Shown: piece by piece, positions 1-6,333 of the stretch
Layout of the letters: each line of letters begins with the position of its first letter
Position numbering within the stretch: the stretch's first letter is position 1
Assembly (NCBI GenBank): GCA_035307785.1
Contig: DATGHS010000335.1
Span: forward strand, 1-14,591
Length of the DNA stretch: 14,591 nt
From: DATGHS01 sp035307785
GTDB lineage: Bacteria; Planctomycetota; Planctomycetia; Gemmatales; Gemmataceae
Direction of reading: 5' to 3'
The notes under the pieces: generated by a model
The model's database searches: none
What the model saw: only the letters and a program-made list of their open reading frames with translations
What the model was told of the DNA's origin: nothing
Translations under genes and position numbers: made by a program

Positions 1-766
1 CCGCGCCTTTCTTGTAGGCGCGAAACGTGGCCGTAACATTGCAACCGACGGCATTCGTCGAAAGGAAGAAGGCGTTGGAGTATCCGCCCGTTGCCAGGAT
101 CACGGCGTGGCCGGAGTGCGTACGGATTTCGCCCGTGACCAGATCGCGGGTCACGATTCCCGCAGCCTTGCCATCTACAACGACCAGGTCCAGCATTTCC
201 TTGCGCGGGTGCATCTCAATTTGCCCGGCCTGTATTTGGCGCGAGAGGGCTGAGTACGCACCAATGAGGAGTTGCTGGCCGGTCTGCCCGCGGCAATAGA
301 ACGTGCGCGAAACCTGCGTGCCGCCGAAGGAGCGTGTGTCGAGCAAGCCGCCGTATTCGCGGGCAAACGGAACGCCCTGGGCTACGCACTGGTCGATAAT
401 GCTCACACTAATCTGCGCGAGCCGGTAGACGTTGGCTTCACGTGAACGGTAGTCGCCGCCCTTGATGGTGTCATAAAAGAGGCGGTAAATGCTATCGCCG
501 TCGTTGCGGTAGTTCTTGGCGGCGTTGATGCCGCCTTGGGCGGCGATACTGTGCGCGCGGCGGGCGCTGTCCTGGTAGCAGAAGCATTCCACGCTGTAGC
601 CAAGTTCTGCCAGGGACGCGGCGGCCGACGCACCGGCCAGGCCAGTTCCTACCACGAGAATGTGAAATTTGCGCTTGTTGGCAGGATTAACCAGCTTCAT
701 CTCGAAGCGGTGCCGGTCCCACTTTTGCGCGATCGGGCCGCCCGGGATCTTCGAATCCAAATTCAT
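1..766 (-). CDS. sdhA: Succinate dehydrogenase/fumarate reductase flavoprotein subunit, N-terminal part (runs off left edge)
   Basis: Catalytic flavoprotein of complex II, oxidising succinate to fumarate on the cytoplasmic face of the membrane. I translated the minus strand from the ATG at 766; 255 codons are open to the window edge, so about 60% of a usual 600-650 residue protein is missing. A dinucleotide-binding motif (VVGTGLAGASAA, residues 38-49) is followed by RRAHSIAAQGGINAAKNY (about 69-86). His72 matches the histidine that carries covalent FAD in this family, and the AAQGGINAAKNY wording is typical of the B-type enzymes paired with a single cytochrome b subunit. An AGAGGAAGG ribosome site lies just upstream of the ATG. 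The gene follows sdhC by 43 bases on the same strand, so the two form one operon; sdhB is expected beyond the left edge. Identification is firm. Whether the enzyme runs as succinate oxidase or fumarate reductase cannot be told from sequence. Confidence 0.96.
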   Translation of the reverse strand, partial: MNLDSKIPGGPIAQKWDRHRFEMKLVNPANKRKFHILVVGTGLAGASAAASLAELGYSVECFCYQDSARRAHSIAAQGGINAAKNYRNDGDSIYRLFYDTIKGGDYRSREANVYRLAQISVSIIDQCVAQGVPFAREYGGLLDTRSFGGTQVSRTFYCRGQTGQQLLIGAYSALSRQIQAGQIEMHPRKEMLDLVVVDGKAAGIVTRDLVTGEIRTHSGHAVILATGGYSNAFFLSTNAVGCNVTATFRAYKKGA

Positions 767-809
767 CGTGCCTTCCTCTGATTCATTCTATGCGGCCCGA
801 AAAGTTTGC

Positions 810-1583
810 TTATTTCACCAGGCGGAACATGACGGCGAAGGGCATGCTAATGTTGCCGCCCACAATCACGGCGGTGAGCGCATACGAAAAATAGCGGATG
901 AAGTTGTTGAACTTCGGCTTATTTAACCCAAACGTCTGGAAGAAGCTGCCGGTGCCGTGGAGCAGGTGCAAGCCCAGGATAACCATGAAGACGATGTAAA
1001 TGATCGAGATCGGCACATTTTGAAAGCCGTGAATGACCATTGCATATACATCATGCCGCGTCTTGGTGACGCCGTTTTCCACATACTCTTCTTGCAAATC
1101 GAGAAAATTCGTCATCTGGCCGGTTTCGTGGCCATTGTGTGTCTCCGGCACGCGCTCGATCCAGCCGAAAGTGTAATGCGCCAGGTGAAACAGCACAAAA
1201 ACGAAGATCAGCAGGCCGGTCAGGACCATATTGCGTGAAGCCCAGGTGGCCTGAACGGTGGCTTCATGCTGATAGCGGTTCGGCCGGGCGTCGAGATTGC
1301 GCTTTTTCAGCCGCAGCGACAGAAAGATGTGTGTGACAAAGACGAGCAACAAGCCCGCGCGTGCGGTCCAAAGCAGGGCCGCATGGTCTTTCAGCCATTG
1401 GGCATATTCATTCAGCACTTCCTTGCCGGCGAAGACCTGAAGGTTGCCCAGCATGTGCGCGATGAGGAAGCCGACGAGCAACAAGCCCGTGATGCCCACT
1501 GTGTATTTCGCGCCGATGGTGGATTGGACAAAGGTGGCAAGCCCGCGAAACGGCGATGCCTTCGGCGCAGTAACGGTAGACAT
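810..1583 (-). CDS. sdhC: Succinate dehydrogenase cytochrome b subunit (b558 family, SdhC)
   Basis: Membrane anchor of B-type complex II, carrying heme and passing electrons from the SdhA/SdhB head to quinone. The 257-residue protein has five hydrophobic helices at about 27-50, 68-90, 118-138, 186-210 and 228-253, the layout of the single-subunit b558 anchor. The N-terminal helix holds GAKYTVGITGLLLVGFL and IAHMLGNL, a family hallmark. Candidate heme-ligand histidines sit in helices 1-4 at H43, H85, H133 or H136, and H206 or H209, as expected for a di-heme anchor. The polar 140-185 stretch is the loop before helix 4. It is the first gene of an sdhC-sdhA operon. The ATG at 1583 was chosen because the next residues match the usual short polar N-terminus; no strong Shine-Dalgarno is visible, only CCGGATGATT. 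Confidence 0.95.
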   Translation of the reverse strand: MSTVTAPKASPFRGLATFVQSTIGAKYTVGITGLLLVGFLIAHMLGNLQVFAGKEVLNEYAQWLKDHAALLWTARAGLLLVFVTHIFLSLRLKKRNLDARPNRYQHEATVQATWASRNMVLTGLLIFVFVLFHLAHYTFGWIERVPETHNGHETGQMTNFLDLQEEYVENGVTKTRHDVYAMVIHGFQNVPISIIYIVFMVILGLHLLHGTGSFFQTFGLNKPKFNNFIRYFSYALTAVIVGGNISMPFAVMFRLVK

Positions 1584-1633
1584 GTGCTGGAATCATCCGG
1601 CAGGAAACGAAGAAGTCACACAAGTTCGCTGTT

Positions 1634-1661
1634 GTTTTAGCCGAAGCGCGCGGTTAGACAA
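1634..1661 (-). promoter_or_regulatory. Possible promoter of the sdhCA operon
   Basis: Reading the minus strand, TTGTCT (1661-1656) is followed after 16 bases by TAAAAC (1639-1634). Each matches the sigma-70 consensus at four of six positions. It lies about 50 bases upstream of the sdhC ATG in the divergent region shared with the exported protein gene at 1817. This is pattern matching only. Confidence 0.25.
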
Positions 1662-1735
1662 GAAGCCGCAGTTTGCCCCACCCGCGCGGCTATGAAACTC
1701 CGCGTCGCGGCTAACTGCAACTTCTTCCCCTGCTC

Positions 1736-1764
1736 TTGACGGCCGCGCGCATCGTCGGTATGGT
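1736..1764 (+). promoter_or_regulatory. Candidate sigma-70 promoter for the exported protein gene at 1817
   Basis: TTGACG (1736-1741, five of six matches to TTGACA), a 17-base spacer, then TATGGT (1759-1764, four of six matches to TATAAT). This would start transcription near 1771 and leave a leader of about 45 bases before the ATG at 1817. It also argues against translation starting at the in-frame TTG at 1736. Confidence 0.4.
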
Positions 1765-1816
1765 CCCGCCCTTCATGGGAAAAAGTCGATTGCGACATCG
1801 CGCTTCGAGGTTTGGG

Positions 1817-2878
1817 ATGAAACCGCGCTCGCGGATGGCGATGGCTTTGCCAGGATTTATTCTGGCAATCGTGCCGGCTTGCATGCAAATGCCGCCGCCG
1901 AGCGCGATGCGGCAGCTTGCGCCCAGTCCGCAAGAGCCCGCGCTGGCCAATGCCTCCGCTCCGCCCCACTTCCAGCCGGTAGTTTCGCGGCCGGTAGTTT
2001 CGCCATATGGTCCGATGGGGGATGTGGCGCACGTTCGACCGGACAAACCACGCCGCCCGGCTGCGCCGCCAGAGGAGGAGCCAGAGGTTGAGACGGCCGC
2101 ATTGCAGGCGCCCGCGCGCGCGCCCGAAGTTGACAGCTGGCCGCGCTCCATCAAATTGGTCGGCTCGACTTTGCCGACACCGCCCGAGCCGCAAGCGGAA
2201 CTGCAGCCCGAGCCAAAGCGACAGGTTGCCACCGCCATACCGCTCAAGGATGATCCGCCGCTGCTTCAGGCCATGCGGACCTATGTGGGCAAGCGGCCCG
2301 ACCTGGCGGTCGAAATGCTCAAGCAATTCCCACCCGAGAATCAAGATGCATTGCTGATCCTGTTGCCGTTCACCGTGCGCATGTCGGAAGGCAGGCTGCG
2401 CGAAACAGATCCGCAGGAATTAGCAACCATGGTGGAGCAGTTGCAACAGCTGCAACAATTGCTGCAACCCATGGCCACACTGGTGCTGGATCAATTCTGC
2501 TTCTGCCGGCAGGTTCGCGGCTTTGGGAATTACGAACCACTAAACGATCATCCCAGCTTCCATTCCGGCGAGTTGGTGGAGTTGTATGCCGAGATTCGCA
2601 ATCTATCCTGCGAGAAGATCGCCTCGCGCAAAAACGGGTTCCGCACCCATGTGATTAGCAAACTCGAGATTCGCAGTGCCAACGGAAGCTTTGTTTGGAA
2701 GCCGCACGAGCGCGAAAAAGATGATTACAACCAGACGCCGCAGCACGATTACTTCCATCATTATCGCTTCGCGTTGCCGGAAATGCCGGCCGGAGAATAC
2801 TCCTTGTTCCTGGAAGTGACCGATGTGCCCACGGACCGAAAAGTAAAACGGAAATTGGATTTCCATGTGAATCGATGA
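1817..2878 (+). CDS. Exported proline-rich protein of unknown function with C-terminal beta-sandwich-like region
   Basis: Not recognised as a named family. The 353-residue product from the ATG at 1817 (GAGG six bases upstream) starts with a basic stretch and a hydrophobic segment (8-20) ending in IVPAC. It is a signal peptide, and Cys22 could be a lipidation site, though proline at -2 is atypical. Residues 23-147 are rich in proline, alanine and glutamate and look disordered; they contain an in-frame five-codon duplication (QPVVS/RPVVS, bases 1975-2003). Residues 148-225 are predicted helical and include a glutamine-rich heptad-like run (EQLQQLQQLLQ, about 207-217). Residues 226-353 alternate hydrophobic and polar residues, with GELVELYAEIRNL (251-263) and AGEYSLFLEVTDV (325-337), resembling an Ig-like strand pattern. 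The downstream gene, 88 bases away, is also exported and beta-rich, so the two may work together at the cell surface. An upstream TTG at 1736 in the same frame is less likely to be the start. Confidence 0.75.
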   Translation: MKPRSRMAMALPGFILAIVPACMQMPPPSAMRQLAPSPQEPALANASAPPHFQPVVSRPVVSPYGPMGDVAHVRPDKPRRPAAPPEEEPEVETAALQAPARAPEVDSWPRSIKLVGSTLPTPPEPQAELQPEPKRQVATAIPLKDDPPLLQAMRTYVGKRPDLAVEMLKQFPPENQDALLILLPFTVRMSEGRLRETDPQELATMVEQLQQLQQLLQPMATLVLDQFCFCRQVRGFGNYEPLNDHPSFHSGELVELYAEIRNLSCEKIASRKNGFRTHVISKLEIRSANGSFVWKPHEREKDDYNQTPQHDYFHHYRFALPEMPAGEYSLFLEVTDVPTDRKVKRKLDFHVNR

Positions 2879-2881
2879 CGA

Positions 2882-2960
2882 GGGCTGAGGGGGATTCGCG
2901 AATCCTCTCACGCTCAGCCCCTCTCCTAGCGGGGAGAGGGAGAAAAACTTTAGGGGAGGG
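2882..2960. repeat. Composite palindromic intergenic element supplying the next gene's ribosome site
   Basis: Three inverted structures are packed together. GGATTCGCGAATCC (2892-2905) is a perfect 14-base palindrome. GGGCTGAG (2882-2889) pairs with CTCAGCCC (2913-2920). CCCTCTCC (2919-2926) pairs with GGAGAGGG (2933-2940) across a six-base loop. The last two share bases 2919-2920, so they cannot both form fully. The tail GGGGAGGG (2953-2960) lies six bases before the GTG start at 2967 and works as its Shine-Dalgarno. The CTCTCC-TAGCGG-GGAGAG core looks like a dispersed repeat seen in planctomycete and other GC-rich genomes; that recognition is from memory. Confidence 0.7.
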
Positions 2961-2966
2961 TGACCC

Positions 2967-4550
2967 GTGTGCAAGCCAGGTAGGTTCGGACTTTTCGTGT
3001 TGGCGATGCTGGTCAGCGCCAATCTCGCACAAGGCCAGGAGGCAAGCCCACTGGGCCCGCCGAAGATCTATTCCAAGACCGTTTCCTTTCGGTTGCCGGT
3101 GCAGATCGACGAACGCGAGCGCAGCGGACTGCGGGAACTGAAACTGTTCGTCCGTACTCCTTCCACCAACTGGATGTGCAAGGAAACGGCCCCGGCCACG
3201 CAAAAGGGCTTTTCCTTCCGCGCTCCAAGCGATGGCGAGTACTGGTTCATCTTTGTCATGGTGGACAGCGCCGGCAAAGCGCATCCGGAACATGTCGAGC
3301 AAGCGCAGCCGGGCCTCGTTGTGGTCGTGGATACCCAAGTGCCGGAAGTGGAAGTGCGCTCGGTCAATGGCGTGAACGGGCAAGTCTATCTCTACGGCAC
3401 CATCCTCGACGCTAACCCGGATTACAACTCGATGAAAATGGATTACTTCGAAAACGGCCAGTGGAAGCCGTTGACCATGCTTGCGGATTGCCCAGGCGCC
3501 TTTCTGGACACCGATCCGAAAGCGCCCGGCGGCAAGGTGCGTGTGTATGCCGCGGACCGGGCCGGCAACTCGGTGACCCGCGAGGTAGAACTGCGCAACA
3601 CGGCGGCATCCATTCCGCCGGCTCCGATGGTTGAATCGGCGGCGGTTGCGTCCGTACCGTTCCCGGCAACGTCCGCGCTGACGATGCCGCCCGCGCTTAC
3701 GCCGCCGGCCGTGCCGCTGCCGGGTCCGGGGCCGATTCCGCCCGCGATTGTGCGGCCGAATCTGCCATCGGCTTCGCCGAGCCCCGTGGCCGGCGAACTC
3801 AAGGAAATTCCGGAACTTCCCAATGGTTCTGACGTGCGCGTGATTTCCGATCCGGTGCCGCCGGCCAAGACGCCACACGAAACCAGTTCGAAGACGACGT
3901 TGATACTGAAAGAAGTTGCCGCTCCCAGCAACGTGCCGGTTGTCAATTCGTTGAAGTGCCGACTCGACTTTACGCTCGACCCGAAGGCAGAGCGCGCTCC
4001 CGTTGAAGTCTGGGCCACGGCCGACGGCAGCAAGACCTGGACGAAGTGCGGGGAGAGCGCGCAGGGCAAGAGCCCCGTTGTGGTGACGTTGCCTCAGGAC
4101 GGCGTGTACGGTTTTCTCTTTGCCGCACTTTCTGAGGGCAGCAACCCGTCGCCCCGGCCCGGCACTATGCCCGACGCCTGGGTCGAAGTCGATACCACCA
4201 AGCCCACGGTAGAAATTCAAAGTATTCAAATGGGCGTCGGCTCCGAAGCTGGGGATCTCTTTATTACCTGGCAGGCACGGGATCGCAATTTGCAAAGCGA
4301 ACCGGTGAGCATTTACTTTGCCACCCAATCGACCGGCCAGTGGTATCCCATCGCCCAAAACCTGGCAAACAGCGGTAAGCATTCCTGGACGGTGCCATCG
4401 GGTCTGGCGCGCGTCTTCATTCGCGTCGAAGTCACCGATAAGGCCGGCAACATGACGCGCGTGGAGACGCCGGAAGCGATCCAAGTCGAGTGCGCTCGCG
4501 TGCCGGTGAAAGTGCTGAACATCGTGCCTGTGACCGGGAACGAGAAGTAA
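2967..4550 (+). CDS. Exported protein with two copies of an Ig-like module joined by a proline-rich linker
   Basis: Not a named family that I recognise. The 527-residue product starts at GTG 2967, placed six bases after a strong GGGGAGGG. It has a signal peptide (about 1-23, hydrophobic 8-20, likely cut near LAQG). Residues 38-209 and 328-508 appear to be two copies of one module. Each holds a DGxYxFxF motif (89-96 and 378-385), then a VVVVDTQVPEVEV-like strand (118-130 and 405-416), and ends with an ADRAGN or TDKAGN motif (196-201 and 490-495) before a valine-rich strand. These look like the Asp-Thr-x-x-Pro and D-x-A-G-N signatures of bacterial Ig-like repeats. Residues 214-305 are a proline- and alanine-rich linker. 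No membrane anchor follows. It is probably co-transcribed with the exported gene upstream. A surface or periplasmic role is inferred; no enzymatic motif is visible. Confidence 0.8.
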   Translation: MCKPGRFGLFVLAMLVSANLAQGQEASPLGPPKIYSKTVSFRLPVQIDERERSGLRELKLFVRTPSTNWMCKETAPATQKGFSFRAPSDGEYWFIFVMVDSAGKAHPEHVEQAQPGLVVVVDTQVPEVEVRSVNGVNGQVYLYGTILDANPDYNSMKMDYFENGQWKPLTMLADCPGAFLDTDPKAPGGKVRVYAADRAGNSVTREVELRNTAASIPPAPMVESAAVASVPFPATSALTMPPALTPPAVPLPGPGPIPPAIVRPNLPSASPSPVAGELKEIPELPNGSDVRVISDPVPPAKTPHETSSKTTLILKEVAAPSNVPVVNSLKCRLDFTLDPKAERAPVEVWATADGSKTWTKCGESAQGKSPVVVTLPQDGVYGFLFAALSEGSNPSPRPGTMPDAWVEVDTTKPTVEIQSIQMGVGSEAGDLFITWQARDRNLQSEPVSIYFATQSTGQWYPIAQNLANSGKHSWTVPSGLARVFIRVEVTDKAGNMTRVETPEAIQVECARVPVKVLNIVPVTGNEK

Positions 4551-4577
4551 GCGAGTCGCCGTGGTGAAGTACATTAG

Positions 4578-4628
4578 CCCGAGGCGTAAGCGAGGTCGCG
4601 CCGCCGACGCCCTCGCTTACGCTTCGGG
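4578..4628. repeat. 18-bp inverted repeat between the exported-protein gene and cysC
   Basis: CCCGAGGCGTAAGCGAGG (4578-4595) pairs with CCTCGCTTACGCTTCGGG (4611-4628) with one mismatch that still forms a G-U pair, across a 15-base GC-rich loop. It starts 27 bases after the stop of the upstream gene, so it could end transcription, although no T-run follows. The GCGTAAGCGAGG arms resemble a dispersed planctomycete element (recognised from memory). Confidence 0.65.
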
Positions 4629-4726
4629 GTTGTGTGCCGGCCTCCTGCTTCATATTCCTAGCTATTTGGCAACACGAACACCTCGCAGAACATGAGGCGA
4701 GGAGTCGGTCATTTTCAGGAGCAGCA

Positions 4727-5425
4727 ATGGCAGAGATTCAGGCGACGAAGGTGCACTGGCACGAAGGCACGGTCACGAAAAAAGAACGGTCGAATCTGCT
4801 ACAGCAAAAGGGCGCGACGTTGTGGTTCACGGGGCTTTCCGGCTCGGGCAAAAGCACGCTGGCCGTGGCGCTGGAACAGGTGCTGGTGAACAACGGCCAC
4901 GCCGCATACGTGCTCGACGGCGACAATATCCGCTTCGGCCTGAATGCGGGCCCGAAGATTCTGATGGAAACTCGCGGCTATTCCGAAGGCATGGCCAAGC
5001 GCTTTGGCCTCGGCTTCTCGGCGGAAGATCGCGAAGAGAACATTCGCCGCATCGGCGAAGTAGCGAAGCTGTTTGCGGATGCCGGAGTTATCGCGCTGAC
5101 GAGCTTCATCAGCCCATACCGCAAGGACCGCGATTCCGCCCGCAAGATTCATGAACAGAACAAAGCCGGTGCGATTACGTTCATTGAGGTGCACGTCAAT
5201 ACGCCGATTAACGTGTGCGAACAGCGCGATCCGAAGGGGCTGTACAAGCAGGCCCGAGCTGCCGTTGCCAGCGGCAAAGGGATGGGTTTCACGGGCGTGG
5301 ATGATCCCTACGAGCCGCCATTCAAGCCGGAGTTGTCGCTCGATTGTACCTCGAAGAGCGTGGAAGAACTCGTGCTGGAATTGGTGCGCTATTTGGAGAA
5401 ACGCGGAATCTTGTCAAGTGGGTGA
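4727..5425 (+). CDS. cysC: Adenylyl-sulfate (APS) kinase
   Basis: Phosphorylates adenosine 5'-phosphosulfate with ATP to PAPS, the donor for sulfation and for one route of sulfate assimilation; cytoplasmic. The ATG at 4727 has AGGAG five bases upstream and gives 232 residues. It shows a Walker A motif GLSGSGKST (36-44), the substrate-site motif DGDNIRFGLN (64-73), DREENIRRIGEVAKLFADAG (101-120), and ISPYRKDRD (128-136), whose Ser129 matches the family's phosphorylatable serine. DPKGLYKQAR (168-177) and GFTGVDDPYEPP (187-198) complete the fold. Compared with the usual 195-205 residues, about 20 extra residues (74-93) sit between LN and GFSAEDREEN, and a few more sit before GFTG. No sulfate adenylyltransferase, PAPS reductase or sulfotransferase gene is nearby, so the gene stands alone. 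An in-frame GTG at 4634 would add 31 residues but lacks support. Confidence 0.95.
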   Translation: MAEIQATKVHWHEGTVTKKERSNLLQQKGATLWFTGLSGSGKSTLAVALEQVLVNNGHAAYVLDGDNIRFGLNAGPKILMETRGYSEGMAKRFGLGFSAEDREENIRRIGEVAKLFADAGVIALTSFISPYRKDRDSARKIHEQNKAGAITFIEVHVNTPINVCEQRDPKGLYKQARAAVASGKGMGFTGVDDPYEPPFKPELSLDCTSKSVEELVLELVRYLEKRGILSSG

Positions 5426-5433
5426 GGAATCGC

Positions 5434-5465
5434 GCCGCTTGCAGCGTTGCAACGCCGCAAGCGGC
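5434..5465. terminator. Strong hairpin between convergent cysC and the DUF6624 gene
   Basis: GCCGCTTGC (5434-5442) pairs with GCAAGCGGC (5457-5465), and the space between them is a perfect 12-base palindrome, GCGTTGCAACGC (5444-5455). It lies 8 bases after the cysC stop and 8 bases from the stop of the opposing gene, so it is well placed as a bidirectional terminator. The plus side continues CTTTATCCTTACTT, which is only loosely T-rich. The GCCGCTTGC arms may also belong to a dispersed repeat. Confidence 0.55.
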
Positions 5466-5473
5466 CTTTATCC

Positions 5474-6145
5474 TTACTTCTTCTGCGTGTAGGTCTTCTC
5501 GACAATCTGCCGGTACTCGGCCATCGTGGGCAGGCCGGCTTCCAGACGGCGCTTATCCACGTTGGCTTCATCCTCGATCGGCACCGGCTCCATCTTGCCG
5601 TTCACTTTCTGAAACTGCGTGCCGTAGACCTGCTTCTTGTTCTCGGCCACGAGAATACGGTCAGTAAGGTAAGCCAGGTCCGAGCGCGACACTTCGCCTT
5701 TCTGGGCCAGTACCTTCATCAGTTCCAGGCATTTCTTCTGGAAGTCGTGATCTTTGTCGGCATGCTGCACGAGCAGCCAGGCCGAGTGCGCGCCGTCGTC
5801 GCCAACCATGCTCCGGCACGGCCAGCCGTATTTGTCGACTACTTCCTTGAGCCATTTCGTGTTCGCGTGATCGATTTCCAGCAGCTTTTTCACAATCGGC
5901 TCGTCGTTCATCTTCTTGAGCTTCTCGGGATCGCTGAACTGTTGTTTTTTCATCCATTCGATAATGGCCATGCGTGCGGCCTGGTCTTCTTTCAAGCGCT
6001 TTTGCAGTTCATTGCGCAGGTCGGTGTTGAAATTAGCGTCGGCCGGCTTCGTATTGGCTTTCGGCTCCTCGGCCAATAGCCACGCATTGGCGAGGAAGAT
6101 CATGCTGGCTGTCAGTGATGTTCGCATTAGAATTTGCTTGTTCAT
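5474..6145 (-). CDS. Exported DUF6624 family protein
   Basis: Function unknown. The ATG at 6145 was chosen because AGGAG lies seven bases upstream and the product starts with a signal peptide (MNKQILMRTSLTASMIFLANA, about 1-26). The open frame continues upstream to 6283 but encodes no plausible leader. The mature part of this 223-residue protein has the features I associate with DUF6624: an early DQAARM segment (54-59), then a C-terminal core with WPCRSMVGDDGAHSAWLL (108-125), LVQHADKD (125-132), FQKKCLELM (135-143), GEVSRSDLAYLTDR (150-163) and KQVYGTQF (171-178). The conserved Trp, Gln-His-Ala-Asp and Tyr-Gly-Thr-Gln residues suggest a binding site, but no reaction is established to my knowledge. 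It is divergent from the DUF885 gene and convergent with cysC. Family assignment is fairly sure; function is open. Confidence 0.85.
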   Translation of the reverse strand: MNKQILMRTSLTASMIFLANAWLLAEEPKANTKPADANFNTDLRNELQKRLKEDQAARMAIIEWMKKQQFSDPEKLKKMNDEPIVKKLLEIDHANTKWLKEVVDKYGWPCRSMVGDDGAHSAWLLVQHADKDHDFQKKCLELMKVLAQKGEVSRSDLAYLTDRILVAENKKQVYGTQFQKVNGKMEPVPIEDEANVDKRRLEAGLPTMAEYRQIVEKTYTQKK

Positions 6146-6333
6146 ATTCAGACTCCTGCCCGGCGTGCACCGGTGTTCCATGAAAAGAGGCGAGCCGGAT
6201 TCTAACCCAGTTTGCCAATTCAGGAAAAGAGGAAGTTTCCGGCAAAGGGGCAATCTCGCTACAACCGGCGGCCGCAAATACAATGGGCGAATTGTCTATA
6301 TTCTCTACTTCCACCAGATTGGCGGGAATGCCC

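Noticed and set aside
1736..1816. Upstream TTG start adding 27 residues to the exported protein
   Set aside because: The TTG overlaps a good -35 box, and the ATG at 1817 has GAGG at proper spacing and starts directly before the signal peptide.
2655..4574. Very long open frame on the minus strand (about 639 codons) opposite the two exported protein genes
   Set aside because: It is Arg/His-rich, has no domain-like pattern and runs antiparallel to a plus-strand gene with signal peptide, ribosome site and duplicated module. Long antisense frames are common in GC-rich genes.
5447..6079. Plus-strand open frame opposite the DUF6624 gene
   Set aside because: DUF6624 motifs, signal peptide and ribosome site are on the minus strand; the plus frame is leucine/phenylalanine-rich antisense.
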